A stretch of 64,000 nt of DNA from Photobacterium phosphoreum (GCF_002954725.1 NZ_MSCQ01000001.1:779857-843856), one strand, 5' to 3'; counted from the stretch's first letter, positions 9,617 through 20,972 are shown. Made by a program: numbers and translations. Notes: generated by a model from the sequence alone, not told the origin.

Positions 9617-10935
9617 GTGAAGTTACCCAGACTGTTCCTGAGTTAGTAAATTGGGTCAAAAATAATGAGTTTGCCCTTAATTTACCACCAGAACGGCTGG
9701 CGTTCTTGTTAGCGATTGCGGTATTAAGTGGCGATCGCTTTGATGAAGAATTAGGGGAAGGTGAGTTGGTTGATGCATTTCGCATTGTGAGCGATATGTT
9801 CGGCCAAACCAAGGAAACCCTGGCATTTCGCGCCAATAACGCCATAAATGAATTGGTAAGACAGCGGTTAATTTCACGCTTTACCAGTGAGGTTACTGAT
9901 GGCGCTAGCATTTATCGACTAAGTCCGTTAGCGCTTGGTATTACTGATTATTACGTACGACAACGTGAGTTTTCAACGCTAAAACTATCCATTCAATTAG
10001 CAATGGTCGCGGATGAAATCAATAAAGCAGCGACAGCAGCACAAGAAGGTGGCAATGAAAAGCATTGGCGTCAAAATGTGCATGCAATATTAAAATACTC
10101 AGTAGCTGAAATATTTGACCGTATTGATTTAAACCAACGTGCAATGGATGAGCAGCAACAGCAAGTGAAGCTCGATATTGCCGAGTTATTAAATCAAGAT
10201 TGGCAAGCGGCTATTAGTAGCTGTGAAGCATTACTTGATGAAACATCATCAACCTTGCGTGAATTACAAGATACGTTGCAAGCCGCTGGTGATCAGCTTC
10301 AGAGTCAGTTACTCGCGATTCAAGAAGCTATCCAAGGACGTGATGATCTCGACTTCGTTGATGGCATGGTTTATATCCTGCAAATGAAGCTCGATCGTAT
10401 TATTAGTTGGGGTCAACAAACGATTGATTTATGGATTGGCTATGATCGCCATGTACATAAATTTATTCGTACCGCGATTGATATGGATAAAAACCGCGCC
10501 TTTAGTCAGCGACTTCGTCAATCTGTTACGGATTATTTTGATGCGCCGTGGTTGCTGACGTTTGCTGATGCTGAACGTTTACTTGATATGCGTGATGAAA
10601 CCTTAATATTACGTGATGATGAAGTAACGGGTATCGTTCCTGGTGAAATGGAATTTGAAGAGCTTGATTTGGTTAACGATCAATTGGCTGAGAAAGTCGG
10701 TTTGATGTTACAAGCACACAAAGCAACAGGTGCACCCATTAATCTGAGTGTATTACTTAAAGATTATTTGTCACAACATCCGTATGCACAACATTTTGAT
10801 TTAGCGCGGATTGTGATTGATCAGGCAGTAAGGATGGGTTATTCCGAAGCTGACTTCAATGCCATTCAGCCTGATTGGGAAGCAATTAACGAATACGGAG
10901 CCAAGGTACAAGCCCATGTCATTGACAAATATTGA
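9613..10935 (+). CDS. mukF: MukF, kleisin of the MukBEF condensin
   Basis: The kleisin subunit that bridges the MukB heads and binds MukE. It has 440 residues, as in E. coli. The N-terminal winged-helix part (about 1-110, ELVNWVKNN) mediates dimerisation, the middle is helical and charged with many Gln and Asp, and the C-terminal winged helix contacts the MukB head. The gene starts inside the cmoM stop (ATGA overlap) and its 3' end overlaps mukE by 20 bases, giving tight translational coupling within cmoM-mukF-mukE-mukB. Confidence 0.96.
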   Translation: MSEVTQTVPELVNWVKNNEFALNLPPERLAFLLAIAVLSGDRFDEELGEGELVDAFRIVSDMFGQTKETLAFRANNAINELVRQRLISRFTSEVTDGASIYRLSPLALGITDYYVRQREFSTLKLSIQLAMVADEINKAATAAQEGGNEKHWRQNVHAILKYSVAEIFDRIDLNQRAMDEQQQQVKLDIAELLNQDWQAAISSCEALLDETSSTLRELQDTLQAAGDQLQSQLLAIQEAIQGRDDLDFVDGMVYILQMKLDRIISWGQQTIDLWIGYDRHVHKFIRTAIDMDKNRAFSQRLRQSVTDYFDAPWLLTFADAERLLDMRDETLILRDDEVTGIVPGEMEFEELDLVNDQLAEKVGLMLQAHKATGAPINLSVLLKDYLSQHPYAQHFDLARIVIDQAVRMGYSEADFNAIQPDWEAINEYGAKVQAHVIDKY

Positions 10936-11662
10936 AGAATTTATGCCGGAGAAGTTGGCAAAAGCGATTGCTAACCCACTTTTCCCAACGCTAGATAACG
11001 CTTTGCGATCTGGTCGCCATGTTTCAAGTGAAGATTTAGATAATCATTCTTTCTTGATTGAGTTTGAGAAAGAATTAGCGATGTTTTACCGTCGTTACAA
11101 CGCTGAATTAGTGCGAGCACCTGAAGGTTTCTTATACTTACGTCCGCGTTCAACCTCATTGATTGGTCGTTCGGTATTATCTGAAATCGATATGTTAGTA
11201 GGTAAAGTACTTTGTTTTCTTTATCTTAGTCCTGAGCGTTTAGCGCACGAAGGTATTTTTACTAACCAAGAGTTATTTGATGAGCTATTAGTATTAGCCG
11301 ATGAACAAAAGCTCATGAAGTTGGTTACTAACCGCGCCTCAGGTTCTGATCTTGATCGTGAAAAGCTGTTTGATAAAGTAAAAACCTCATTACGCCGTCT
11401 ACGTCGCCTTGGAATGCTGATCCCTATTGGTGAGAATGGTAAGTTCCGTATCAGTGAATCTGTGTTCCGTTTTGGCGCAGATGTACGTACAGGCGATGAT
11501 GTGCGAGAAGCACAACTACGATTGATTCGTGACGGTGAAGCAGTGGTGCACCAGCAAGCGTCAAGTCAGTCAAGTTTGCTTGATGATATTGATACCAACA
11601 ATCAAGAAGTGATTGAAATACAACAAAATGTAGAGCAATCGGAACCAGAGGGTAGTATTTAA
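10916..11662 (+). CDS. mukE: MukE, condensin subunit
   Basis: KITE subunit of MukBEF that binds the MukF kleisin and regulates MukB ATPase and DNA association. The 248-residue protein begins [15 protein letters not shown], matching the E. coli start, so the ATG at 10916 was preferred over an in-frame upstream start. The central segments FLYLRPRST and FRFGADVR are strongly conserved family motifs. The C-terminal tail after about residue 215 is Gln/Ser-rich and probably disordered. It overlaps mukF by 20 bases and mukB by one base (TAATG). Confidence 0.96.
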   Translation: MSLTNIEEFMPEKLAKAIANPLFPTLDNALRSGRHVSSEDLDNHSFLIEFEKELAMFYRRYNAELVRAPEGFLYLRPRSTSLIGRSVLSEIDMLVGKVLCFLYLSPERLAHEGIFTNQELFDELLVLADEQKLMKLVTNRASGSDLDREKLFDKVKTSLRRLRRLGMLIPIGENGKFRISESVFRFGADVRTGDDVREAQLRLIRDGEAVVHQQASSQSSLLDDIDTNNQEVIEIQQNVEQSEPEGSI

Positions 11663-14600
11663 TGGAACGCGGCAAGTATCAATCGCTCACCATGATTAAC
11701 TGGAACGGCTTTTTTGCACGTACCTTTGATATTGATAATCTGGTGACAACGCTTTCTGGCGGTAACGGTGCAGGTAAATCTACCACGATGGCAGCGTTTA
11801 TCACGACATTGATCCCAGACCAAAGCTTACTTCACTTTCGTAATACCACTGAAGCGGGCAGTTCAAATGCTTCTCGTGACAAAGGCCTGCACGGTAAATT
11901 AAAGCCAGGTGCCTGTTATGCGGCACTTGATGTGGTTAACTCAAAGCAGCAACGGATTATTTTTGCGGTTAAATTACAGCAAGTTGCTGGTCGTGATAAG
12001 AAAGTGGATATTAAACCATTTTTGATTCAAGGTTTACCGTCACATATCAAACCTGCTGAAATTTTAGTTGAAACGATTTCTGAAAACCAAGCCCGTGTTC
12101 GTCAGCTTAATGATGTCAAAGATCTTGTTAGCCAGCACGAAGGGGTGCAGTTTAAAACATTTAACTCGGTAACTGATTACCATGTGCAAATGTTTGAAAT
12201 GGGCGTATTACCAAAGAAATTACGCAATAGCCAAGATCGTTCAAAGTTCTACCGTTTAATTGAGGCCTCTTTATATGGCGGTATCTCAAGTGCGATCACC
12301 CGTTCACTACGTGACTATTTATTACCGCATAATTCTGGGGTAAAAAAAGCTTTCCAAGATATGGAAGCAGCGTTACGTGAAAACCGCATGACGTTAGAAG
12401 CGATCAAATTAACCCAAACGGATCGTGACTTATTTAAGCATTTGATTTCTGAAGCAACTAATTATGTTGCTGCCGATTACATGCGTCATGCTAACGAACG
12501 TCAGCAGAAGCTAGAGCAAACCCTGCGTTTACGTGGTGAGCTTATGGGCTCTCGCCAAACACTGATTGATCAGCAATCATTGTTAAATAACATGCATGCA
12601 GAGCTGGGTGAATTGACCGAGCAAGAAGGCGCGTTAGAGCAAGATCATCAAGCCGCATCGGATCACTTGCAGCTAGTGCAAACTGCGGTTCGCCAAGCTG
12701 AAAAAATCGAGCGTTATAAAGAAGATCTTGAAGAGCTTACCGAGCGTCTTGAAGAGCAGGTAATAGTGGTTGAAGAAGCGGCAGAGCAACTTGCTATTGC
12801 CGAAGAACAATCACAGCTAACGGAAGAAGAAGTTGATAGCTTAAAAACCCAGTTAGCGGATTATCAACAAGCATTAGATATGCAGCAAACCCGTGCATTG
12901 CAGTACCAACAAGCGGTACAAGCATTAGAAAAAGCCCGTGATTTGTCTGGTGATCATCAAATGCTACCAGACCAAGCGCCCCCGTTTCTTGTCCAACTTA
13001 AACAGCAGCAAGATACCCAAACAACGGCGTTATTAGCATTAAAACACAAACTGGATATGTCATCGGCAGCGGCGCAGCAGTTTGAAAAAGGCTTAGCGAT
13101 TGTTACCACTATTGCAGGTGTGGTTGATCGTACTCAAGCGAGTGATAAAGCCCGTGAGCTGATTGAGCATGGTCGTCAACTTCGTTCGGTTTCTGAACGT
13201 GGTGATCAGCTTAAAGCGCAATATCGTGACTTAGAACGTAGTGTGCGAAGTCAACGTCAAGCGATTGAACTTGCTGAAACGTATGCTAAAAAGTTTGCGA
13301 CTGCCATTGATGGTGAATTGGCATTAGCGGAAGAACAAGCACGTCATGAAGCCACATTAGAAAGCCTAGAGCAAGATCAAGCCAGCCTCGTTGAGCAGCG
13401 TAATAATATGCGCCATAACGAGCAAGGATTGGCGACTCGTATTACGGCACTTGAAGCATCAGCACCGACGTGGATTGCGGCTTCAGATGCACTTGAAACG
13501 CTTGCCGATCAAGCGAATGCGGAATTAAGCAGCAGCCAAGCGGTTATGGATGCAATGCAAGCAACACTTGATAATGAACGTCAAGTGTCAGCAAAGCGTG
13601 ATCAATTAGCGCAACAGAAGCAAACCTTAGAGCATGATATTGAACACTTGGCACAACCGGGTGGTAGTGACAATTTAGGTTTGCGTGCGTTAGCTGAGAC
13701 GCTTGGTGGTACGATGTTATCTGAGATTTATGATGACATTACCCTTGCTGATGCACCTTATTTTAGTGCGATGTATGGCCCATCTCGTCATGCAATTATC
13801 GTCCCTGATTTAAGTGGCATTAAAGAAAAGCTGATTGCCCTTGATGATTGCCCAGATGATTTGTACATCATTGAAGGTGATGCAGATTCATTTGATGATA
13901 GTGGCTTTGATGTTGATGAACTTGAAAATGCCGTGTGTGTGCATCTTAATGATCGTCAGTTACGTTATTCTCGTTTCCCGAAAGTACCATTATTTGGTCG
14001 AGCAGCACGTGAACAACGGTTAGAGTTTTTACGTGATGAACGTGATCAAGTGGTAGAAGATCATGCAAAAGCAGCGTTTGATTCGCAAAAACTACAGCGT
14101 TTGTACCAAAGCTTTAATAGCTTTGTTGCAACGCATATGGCGATTGCATTTAACGCCGATCCTGAAGTTGAACTGAAACAAGCACGTGATCAACGTAATC
14201 AGATCATGCGTCAGTTAGCTGAATCACAGGCGCAAGAGCAACAACAGCGAAGCCAATTAATCGCAGCACGTGAAGGTTTAACCTTACTGGGTAAATTAAA
14301 TCCAGTGGTGATGTTGCTTGAAGATGAAACCTTAACAGAACGTTTTGCGGAAGTTGACCAACAATTATCGCAAATGGATGAAGCACGTAATTATCTTGAT
14401 CGCTATGGTAAAGCATTAACTGAACTTGAAGGGTTAGTATCAGCACTTGATGCCGATCCTGAGCAGTTTGATGCGCTACAAACAAATTATGAAACTGCCG
14501 ATCAAAAACTGCAACAACTGAAAACGTTAATTTTTGCGGTTGCAGATTTAGCTGAGCGTCGTCATTACTTTAGTTATGCTGATTCAGTTGAGCTATTGAA

Positions 14601-16122
14601 CAAGAGTTCAGAGCTTAATGAACAACTAAAACTAAAATTAGCCACAGCAGAACAACAACGTAATACTGCCCGTGCAGGTTTGAAGCAATCACGTGCGCAA
14701 GCGAACCAATATAACCAGTTGATGGCATCACTGAAAAGTTCACATCAAGCCAAAAATGAAACTGTGCTTGAGTTTGAACGTGAGCTGCAAGAGTTAGGTG
14801 TTCGTGCGGATGTTGAAGCTGAAGAGCGAGCATTGGTGCGTCGTAATGAGCTTAATGAACGTTTACACAGTTCACGTAATCGTCGCAGTACGTTAGAAAA
14901 ATCAACAACGTCAATTGAGCTTGAAATGAAAGGCTTGATGAAACGTTTACGTAAAGTGGGTAAAGATTACCAAGATTTCCGTAAGTTGGTTGTCAATGCC
15001 AAAGCGGGCTGGTGTGCGGTATTACGTCTTGCGCGTGAGAATGATGTTGAGCGTCGTTTACACCGTCGTGAAATGGCATACATGTCGGCTGACGAACTAC
15101 GTTCATTATCAGATAAAGCGCTAGGTGCATTACGCCTTGCTGTTTCTGATAATGAAAACTTGCGTGATGCACTGCGAGCTTCAGAAGATGTCGCGCGTCC
15201 TGAGCGTAAGGTATTGTTCTATATTGCGGTATATCAACATCTACGCGAACGTATTCGTCACGATATTATTCGCACTGATGATCCCGTTGAAGCTATCGAA
15301 GAAATGGAAGCTGAGCTGGGTCGTTTAACCGAAGAACTCACCGCACGTGAACAACGCTTAGCAATCAGTTCCGACTCGGTAGCAAATATTATTCGTAAGA
15401 CGATTCAGCGTGAGCAAAACCGTATTCGTATGCTGAACCAAGGCCTACAACACGTTGGTTTTGGACAGGTATCTGGTGTGCGCCTTAACGTTAAAGTCCG
15501 TGAAACGCATGAATCATTACTGCTTGGATTACTTGACCAAAAAGATCAGCATAATGATCTATTTGGTAATAATCGTCTGACGTTCTCGGAAGCGATAGCG
15601 AAGTTATTCCAACGGTTAAATCCACATATTGATATGGGTCAGCGTTCACCACAAATTTTAGGTGAAGAGCTACTTGATTACCGTAACTATTTAGAGCTCA
15701 ACATTGAAGTAAACCGTGGTACTGATGGTTGGCTGCAAGCTGAATCAGGTGCGTTATCAACAGGTGAAGCGATTGGTACGGGTCAAGCGATTCTATTGAT
15801 GGTTATACAAAGCTGGGAAGAAGAATCTCGCCGTTTACGCGGTAAAGATATTATTCCTTGTCGTTTATTATTCCTCGATGAAGCAGCTCGTTTAGATGGT
15901 AAATCTATCGCGACTTTATTTGAGTTATGTGAACGTTTAGATATGCAATTATTAATTGCAGCACCTGAAAATATTAGCCCTGAAAAAGGCACGACCTATA
16001 AATTGGTACGTAAAATATTCAAGGATCGTGAACATGTGCATGTGGTGGGTTTACGTGGTTTTGGTAATAAACCCAAAGTAGAAATGCCAGTACAAGCATT
16101 ATTAGATATTGCACCAGTGTAA
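11662..16122 (+). CDS. mukB: MukB, SMC-like condensin ATPase
   Basis: The SMC-like motor of MukBEF, which compacts and segregates the chromosome. The protein has 1486 residues, as in E. coli. Walker A is GNGAGKST (34-41). Two long coiled-coil arms rich in Gln, Glu and Leu flank a hinge at roughly 650-780. The C-terminal head holds the signature region LSTGEAIGTGQA and Walker B RLLFLDEAARLDG near 1405-1420. It is the last gene of the operon and is followed by a terminator. In E. coli the next gene is ldtD; here ldtD lies about 12.8 kb downstream. Confidence 0.98.
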   Translation: MERGKYQSLTMINWNGFFARTFDIDNLVTTLSGGNGAGKSTTMAAFITTLIPDQSLLHFRNTTEAGSSNASRDKGLHGKLKPGACYAALDVVNSKQQRIIFAVKLQQVAGRDKKVDIKPFLIQGLPSHIKPAEILVETISENQARVRQLNDVKDLVSQHEGVQFKTFNSVTDYHVQMFEMGVLPKKLRNSQDRSKFYRLIEASLYGGISSAITRSLRDYLLPHNSGVKKAFQDMEAALRENRMTLEAIKLTQTDRDLFKHLISEATNYVAADYMRHANERQQKLEQTLRLRGELMGSRQTLIDQQSLLNNMHAELGELTEQEGALEQDHQAASDHLQLVQTAVRQAEKIERYKEDLEELTERLEEQVIVVEEAAEQLAIAEEQSQLTEEEVDSLKTQLADYQQALDMQQTRALQYQQAVQALEKARDLSGDHQMLPDQAPPFLVQLKQQQDTQTTALLALKHKLDMSSAAAQQFEKGLAIVTTIAGVVDRTQASDKARELIEHGRQLRSVSERGDQLKAQYRDLERSVRSQRQAIELAETYAKKFATAIDGELALAEEQARHEATLESLEQDQASLVEQRNNMRHNEQGLATRITALEASAPTWIAASDALETLADQANAELSSSQAVMDAMQATLDNERQVSAKRDQLAQQKQTLEHDIEHLAQPGGSDNLGLRALAETLGGTMLSEIYDDITLADAPYFSAMYGPSRHAIIVPDLSGIKEKLIALDDCPDDLYIIEGDADSFDDSGFDVDELENAVCVHLNDRQLRYSRFPKVPLFGRAAREQRLEFLRDERDQVVEDHAKAAFDSQKLQRLYQSFNSFVATHMAIAFNADPEVELKQARDQRNQIMRQLAESQAQEQQQRSQLIAAREGLTLLGKLNPVVMLLEDETLTERFAEVDQQLSQMDEARNYLDRYGKALTELEGLVSALDADPEQFDALQTNYETADQKLQQLKTLIFAVADLAERRHYFSYADSVELLNKSSELNEQLKLKLATAEQQRNTARAGLKQSRAQANQYNQLMASLKSSHQAKNETVLEFERELQELGVRADVEAEERALVRRNELNERLHSSRNRRSTLEKSTTSIELEMKGLMKRLRKVGKDYQDFRKLVVNAKAGWCAVLRLARENDVERRLHRREMAYMSADELRSLSDKALGALRLAVSDNENLRDALRASEDVARPERKVLFYIAVYQHLRERIRHDIIRTDDPVEAIEEMEAELGRLTEELTAREQRLAISSDSVANIIRKTIQREQNRIRMLNQGLQHVGFGQVSGVRLNVKVRETHESLLLGLLDQKDQHNDLFGNNRLTFSEAIAKLFQRLNPHIDMGQRSPQILGEELLDYRNYLELNIEVNRGTDGWLQAESGALSTGEAIGTGQAILLMVIQSWEEESRRLRGKDIIPCRLLFLDEAARLDGKSIATLFELCERLDMQLLIAAPENISPEKGTTYKLVRKIFKDREHVHVVGLRGFGNKPKVEMPVQALLDIAPV

Positions 16123-16161
16123 ATAATAGTTATATCAATAAGTTCTATTTAGAATGCCCAT

Positions 16162-16190
16162 AAAGCCAGCAGAGATGCTGGCTTTTTTAT
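16162..16190 (+). terminator. Terminator of the muk operon
   Basis: A 10-bp stem (AAAGCCAGCA and complement) with GAGA loop, followed by a T run, 40 bases past the mukB stop. Confidence 0.9.
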
Positions 16191-16296
16191 AATTGTAATT
16201 TGTGAATATTACTTATCATTGACTATAATTTCACCAATCCATTTGTCATTCGATTAATGGTACACCGCTATCATAATGATTACAGAGAGGTCATCT

Positions 16297-16467
16297 ATGA
16301 CTAATACTGAAATTACTGAGCAGGAAAGAGGTCGCTATGAATGGCGGACATTTCTATTCATTATTGTTTTACTGTTTCCTATTTTATCTGTCATGTTTGT
16401 GAGCGGATACGGCTTCTTTATTTGGGCGCTGCAAGTATTTTTCCTTGGCCCTCCTGGGCATGGTTAA
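16297..16467 (+). CDS. torE: TorE, small membrane protein of TMAO respiration
   Basis: A 56-residue single-pass protein of the NapE/TorE family. A hydrophilic N-terminus with WRTF is followed by one membrane segment (about 22-45) and the end FFLGPPGHG, which is typical of the family. The ATG at 16297 was chosen because AGAGAGG lies seven bases upstream; an in-frame ATG at 16276 has no such site. It precedes torC by 35 bases, giving the torE-torC-torA order known in Shewanella and Vibrionaceae. Its precise role in TMAO reduction is unclear. Confidence 0.85.
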   Translation: MTNTEITEQERGRYEWRTFLFIIVLLFPILSVMFVSGYGFFIWALQVFFLGPPGHG

Positions 16468-16502
16468 GCACTCGTCAACATTCAATAAAAACGGGTAGGT
16501 AA

Positions 16503-17690
16503 ATGATGAAGTCATCCTTAAAAAAAGTTTGGATAACACTATGGCGTCCAGCAGCAAAAATAAGTCTTGGCGTACTTACATTAGGCGGTTTTGTTGCTGG
16601 GGTTATATTTTGGGGAGGATTTAATACAGCCCTTGAAATGACAAATACGGAAAAATTTTGTATCAGTTGTCATTCTATGAGAGATACGGTTTATCCTGAA
16701 TTGAAAGGCACAATTCACTGGGAAAATAATGCAGGGATAAGGGCAACATGTCCTGATTGTCATGTTCCTCATAATTGGAGTGATAAAATTGCTCGTAAGA
16801 TGCAAGCCAGTAAAGAAGTGTTTGGTTCGATCGTCGGGACTATCGATACCCCTGAAAAATTTGAAGCCAAACGGTTAGAGCTTGCTCAACATGAATGGAA
16901 ACGGTTTGCGGCTAATAAATCGCTTGAATGTAAAAGTTGTCATAGCTATGACAGTATGAAGTGGGATGAAATGTCACCTCGTGCGCAAGCCCAAATGAAG
17001 CAAGCTGCGGTTAAAGATCAAAGTTGTATTGACTGCCATAAAGGTATCGCACACCACCTACCTGCAGATATGGCATCATCGGGTGGTATTGTGTCTGAAC
17101 TTGTAGCCGCATCTCAAAGTACTGATTATTCTAAAGGTGATACTTACTACAGCGTACAGTTTTTACCGTTATATGAAGATGAAGCTAAAACGAAAGACGG
17201 TGGTTCTTTAGAACCTGCATCTGCGGTAAAAGTGGTGGGTATCAAAGATGATATGTTGCAGATTGAACTGAACGGTTGGCGTAAAGTAAAAGGTTTTGGC
17301 CGAGTTATTAACCAAGATTTCGGAATGAACATTCCCTCTGCGGCATTAAGTAAAAATGCCGCGCAAAGTGCTGATATCGTCAAAGGATTTGAGCAAAAAG
17401 AAGACGATGTCACAGGACTGAAATGGCAGCAAGTGACAGCAACGCTATGGGTTGAAAAAAAGAACTTTGTTAGCGATATCAGTACCGTTTGGACTGCTGC
17501 GAAATCAGCATACAACACCAATTGTAGTGTGTGTCATACCCAGCCAGCAGAAAACCATTTTGATGCAAACACTTGGCCTGGCATGTTTAACGGTATGCTT
17601 GCATTTGTGAATTTCGATACTGATAGTGAAGCTATTGTGTTGAAATATTTACAAAATCATTCGTCAGACTTTTCTAAAGCTGAACATTAA
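16503..17690 (+). CDS. torC: TorC, pentahaem c-type cytochrome
   Basis: A membrane-anchored cytochrome that passes electrons from menaquinol to periplasmic TorA. The 395-residue protein has an N-terminal anchor (about 20-45) and five CXXCH haem sites: C53-H57, C83-H87, C143-H147, C175-H179 in the NapC/NirT-like domain, and C341-H345 in the C-terminal domain. This four-plus-one arrangement is diagnostic for TorC rather than NapC. An ATG pair is found at the start. It lies downstream of torE and upstream of torA, with a hairpin between torC and torA. Confidence 0.94.
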   Translation: MMKSSLKKVWITLWRPAAKISLGVLTLGGFVAGVIFWGGFNTALEMTNTEKFCISCHSMRDTVYPELKGTIHWENNAGIRATCPDCHVPHNWSDKIARKMQASKEVFGSIVGTIDTPEKFEAKRLELAQHEWKRFAANKSLECKSCHSYDSMKWDEMSPRAQAQMKQAAVKDQSCIDCHKGIAHHLPADMASSGGIVSELVAASQSTDYSKGDTYYSVQFLPLYEDEAKTKDGGSLEPASAVKVVGIKDDMLQIELNGWRKVKGFGRVINQDFGMNIPSAALSKNAAQSADIVKGFEQKEDDVTGLKWQQVTATLWVEKKNFVSDISTVWTAAKSAYNTNCSVCHTQPAENHFDANTWPGMFNGMLAFVNFDTDSEAIVLKYLQNHSSDFSKAEH

Positions 17691-17697
17691 TCAAACT

Positions 17698-17737
17698 AAA
17701 GGTTGCTTAACATACTGCATGTTGAGCAACCTTTTTT
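17698..17737 (+). terminator. Intra-operon hairpin between torC and torA
   Basis: A 15-bp stem with one G-T pair (17698-17712 with 17720-17734, seven-base loop) followed by six T. It starts eight bases after the torC stop and ends 24 bases before the torA ATG. It looks like an intrinsic terminator but sits within the tor operon, so it may be leaky, act as an attenuator, or protect the torEC mRNA. Confidence 0.8.
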
Positions 17738-17761
17738 CGTTTTCATTGTGAGGAATTTTTT

Positions 17762-20242
17762 ATGTCACTGAGTAGACGTAAATTTCTGCAAGGCTTAGCA
17801 ACGACAAGTGCGGCTTCTGTTATTGGCCCCGGATTACTTATACAAGTTGCGAGGGCATCTGAAGCTGCAACTACACCTTCAGAGCCACCAGGTATCTGGA
17901 AGGTATCGGGTTCTCACTGGGGTGCATTTAGAGCCCGTATTTATAATGGTCAAGTCGCTGAAATTAAACCTTTAGAATTTGATAAAAATCCCACTGATAT
18001 GCTAAATGGGATCAAAGGCTTAATTTATAGTCCTTCACGAGTGCGCTATCCAATGGTGCGTTTAGATTGGCTCAAGAAAAATAAATACAGTGCTGAAACC
18101 CGTGGTAATAATCGTTTTGTTCGAGTGACATGGGATGAAGCTTTAGATTTGTTTTATCAAGAGTTACAACGAATCCAGAAAGACTATGGCCCGTGGGCAT
18201 TACATGCTGGCCAAACGGGGTGGCGAGAAACAGGACAATTTCAAAGTTGTACTTCTCACATGCAGCGCGCTGTGGGTATGCATGGCAATTTCATTAAGAA
18301 AGTCGGTGATTACTCTACAGGCGCTGGCCAAACCATTTTGCCTTATGTCTTAGGCTCAACCGAAGTTTATGCGCAAGCAACTACGTGGTCGACAATACTG
18401 AAAGATTGTAAGACATTGATATGGTGGTCAAATGATCCGATTAAAAACAGTCAGGTTGGCTGGCAGTGTGAGACTCATGGTTCTTATGAGTATTATGCGC
18501 AATTAAAGCAGAAGGTCGCAGATGGTGGGATCCGTATGATCTCGGTCGATCCTGTAGTGTCAAAATCGCAAAAATATTTTAACTGTGAGCACCAATACGT
18601 CAATCCTCAAACTGACGTTCCTTTCATGCTTGCTATTGCGCATACATTGTATAAAGAAGATCTGTACGATAAACAATTTCTGGAAACTTACACTTTAGGC
18701 TTCAATGAATTCTTGCCTTACTTATTGGGTACAGGCAAAGATAAAATAGCCAAAACGCCAGAATGGGCAGAGCCGATTTGTGGCGTTAAAGCAGAGGCTA
18801 TTCGAGAATTTGCTCGCGGATTAGTTAAAAACCGTACGATGATAATGTTTGGTTGGGCTGTACAGCGTCAACAACACGGTGAGCAGCCTTATTGGATGGG
18901 AGCAGTGCTGGCTTCGATGTTAGGCCAAATAGGCTTACCTGGTGGAGGGATTTCCTATTCTCACTTTTACAGTGGCGTTGGGTTACCTTTCAGTACTGCA
19001 GCTGGGCCGGGGGGATTTCCGCGTAATGTTGATGAAGGCCAACAGCCGATTTGGAATAATAACGATTTTAAAGGCTACAGTTCGACAATTCCGGTCGCAA
19101 GATGGATTGATGCGATCATGGAACCAGGTAAAAAAATTCAATATAACGGCGCTAATGTGGTGTTGCCTGATATTAAGATGATGGTCTTTAGTGGTTGTAA
19201 TCCGTGGAATCATCATCAACAACGTAATCGTATGAAACAAGCATTTAGAAAGCTGCAAACCGTGGTTAATATTGATTATACATGGACACCAACCTGTCGT
19301 TTTTCCGATATTGTATTACCTGCTTGTACCCAATTTGAGCGTAGTGATTTAGATCAATATGGTACTTATTCAACTAGCGGTATTTTAGCGATGCATAAGC
19401 TAATTGATCCGCTTTATCAATCAAAAACAGACTTTCAGATATTTACTGAATTAACCGAACGCTTTGGGAAAAGTAAACAATATACTCGTGGTATGACGGA
19501 AATACAGTGGATAGAACAACTGTATAATGATTGCCGTAAAGCCAATAACGGTAAGCATGAAATGCCAGAGTTCAAACAGTTTTGGCAGCAAGGGTTAGTT
19601 GAGTTTCCAACTGATCAAACCTATGTCAGTCATGCGGCTTTTAGAGAAGATCCTGAAATTAATGGACTCGGAACGCCTTCTGGATTCATTGAAATTTATA
19701 GTCGTAAAATAGCCCGTTATAACTATGAGCATTGCCAAGGCCATCCGATGTGGTTTGAAAAAGAAGAGCGATCACATGGCGGACCTAAATCGGAAAAATT
19801 CCCATTTTGGCTGCAATCATGCCACCCCAATAAACGGTTACACTCGCAAATGTGTGATTCAGAAGATTTCCGTAATACTTATGCGGTAAAAGGGCATGAG
19901 CCAGTCTATATCAACCCACAAGATGCTAACAAAAAGGGCATTAAAGATGGTGATATTGTACGGGTATTTAATGATCGTGGACAGTTGTTAGCCGGTGCTG
20001 TGCTGTCCGATAATTATCCAACAGGTGTGGTTCGTATCGAAGAAGGAGCATGGTTCGGGCCGTTGAATAATGATATTGGTGCTATTGATACTTATGGCGA
20101 TCCTAATACATTAACCATTGATATCCCTACCTCTGAGCTTGCTCAAGCAACCAGTGCTAATACTGTTGTGGTCGATTTTGAGAAGTTCACCGGTAAAGTA
20201 CCACCAGTGACATCATTTAGTGGGCCACTTTATGTTAGTTAA
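17762..20242 (+). CDS. torA: TorA, trimethylamine N-oxide reductase
   Basis: Periplasmic molybdoenzyme that reduces TMAO to trimethylamine as a terminal electron acceptor, common in marine bacteria. The 826-residue precursor begins with a Tat signal (SRRKFLQ at 4-10, then an Ala/Ser-rich hydrophobic stretch ending near AxA around residue 32). The GDYSTGAGQ segment contains S185, the likely molybdenum ligand by family comparison. The C-terminal dinucleotide-binding region includes [13 protein letters not shown] precedes the ATG. No torD chaperone gene or torSTR regulators are found next to it; they must lie elsewhere or be absent. Confidence 0.95.
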   Translation: MSLSRRKFLQGLATTSAASVIGPGLLIQVARASEAATTPSEPPGIWKVSGSHWGAFRARIYNGQVAEIKPLEFDKNPTDMLNGIKGLIYSPSRVRYPMVRLDWLKKNKYSAETRGNNRFVRVTWDEALDLFYQELQRIQKDYGPWALHAGQTGWRETGQFQSCTSHMQRAVGMHGNFIKKVGDYSTGAGQTILPYVLGSTEVYAQATTWSTILKDCKTLIWWSNDPIKNSQVGWQCETHGSYEYYAQLKQKVADGGIRMISVDPVVSKSQKYFNCEHQYVNPQTDVPFMLAIAHTLYKEDLYDKQFLETYTLGFNEFLPYLLGTGKDKIAKTPEWAEPICGVKAEAIREFARGLVKNRTMIMFGWAVQRQQHGEQPYWMGAVLASMLGQIGLPGGGISYSHFYSGVGLPFSTAAGPGGFPRNVDEGQQPIWNNNDFKGYSSTIPVARWIDAIMEPGKKIQYNGANVVLPDIKMMVFSGCNPWNHHQQRNRMKQAFRKLQTVVNIDYTWTPTCRFSDIVLPACTQFERSDLDQYGTYSTSGILAMHKLIDPLYQSKTDFQIFTELTERFGKSKQYTRGMTEIQWIEQLYNDCRKANNGKHEMPEFKQFWQQGLVEFPTDQTYVSHAAFREDPEINGLGTPSGFIEIYSRKIARYNYEHCQGHPMWFEKEERSHGGPKSEKFPFWLQSCHPNKRLHSQMCDSEDFRNTYAVKGHEPVYINPQDANKKGIKDGDIVRVFNDRGQLLAGAVLSDNYPTGVVRIEEGAWFGPLNNDIGAIDTYGDPNTLTIDIPTSELAQATSANTVVVDFEKFTGKVPPVTSFSGPLYVS

Positions 20243-20280
20243 TTAGAAATACGCGATAGAATGTGATCCGGCATCAATAA

Positions 20281-20310
20281 TAAAGAGTCATTACGGTGGC
20301 TCTTTATTCA
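20281..20310 (+). terminator. Terminator of the tor operon
   Basis: A 9-bp stem with one G-T pair (AAAGAGTCA with TGGCTCTTT, six-base loop) ending in a weak T-rich tail, about 40 bases past torA and 45 before the haemoglobin gene. Confidence 0.6.
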
Positions 20311-20354
20311 TTTCTTATACAATTAATAAAGGGTGTTAATTAAGAGAATATTAA

Positions 20355-20813
20355 ATGGCAGATAATAAAGAATTTCCTGAAGGTGATGATTTTTCAGGCG
20401 TAAAAAAGCGTAATGTGTCAGCGTTTGGACAAGGAAATAATGTCTTGGCTGCTGCTGGTGGTGAGGCTGGTGTACAACAGTTGGTCGCTGATTTTTATCA
20501 TTGTATTGATAGCGAACCAGAAGCGGCAACAATACGTGCAATGCATAGTGATGATCTTACTGAATCACAACAGAAGTTAACCATCTTCTTGATTGGGTGG
20601 ATGGGTGGAGAAGATCGTTATATTGAACGTTATGGGCGAATCAATCTTGCTAGTGCTCATCGTCATCTTGATATTGGTTTAGCTGAGAAAAAAGCATGGC
20701 TAATGTGTATGCAAAAAGCGCTAGATGCTCAACCCGATTATGATGAATTATTAAAACGCTTTATTATGGTGCGCTTATCTTTTCCTGCCGAGATGTGTCG
20801 CAATCGTAATTAA
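20355..20813 (+). CDS. Group II truncated haemoglobin
   Basis: A 152-residue protein with a hydrophilic N-terminal extension (about 1-32) and a group II (TrHbO-like) globin core. Characteristic segments are the GGEAGVQQLVADFY start of helix B, the GWMGGEDRYIERYG stretch and HRHLDIGLAEKKAWLMCM, which contains the probable proximal histidine. Such proteins bind oxygen or nitric oxide and are linked to redox or nitrosative stress. It follows torA but is separated by a terminator, so it is probably a separate unit in a respiratory neighbourhood. The exact ligand role is not visible from sequence. Confidence 0.85.
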   Translation: MADNKEFPEGDDFSGVKKRNVSAFGQGNNVLAAAGGEAGVQQLVADFYHCIDSEPEAATIRAMHSDDLTESQQKLTIFLIGWMGGEDRYIERYGRINLASAHRHLDIGLAEKKAWLMCMQKALDAQPDYDELLKRFIMVRLSFPAEMCRNRN

Positions 20814-20972
20814 CCTAAAGAGAAACTAATAGTCAGTTGAGCCGACGTATTATTAGCGTATTTTAATCGATTCCAAACCGGAATGGATTGCTATCCAAGC
20901 TTTCACTATTCGATGATGAAAATCACCGTTATTATTCTGCTATCAATAGAATAATTAATAAAGTGATAGTAA

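Noticed and set aside
9345..9911. A 188-codon minus-strand frame
   Set aside because: It is the shadow of cmoM and mukF on the opposite strand.
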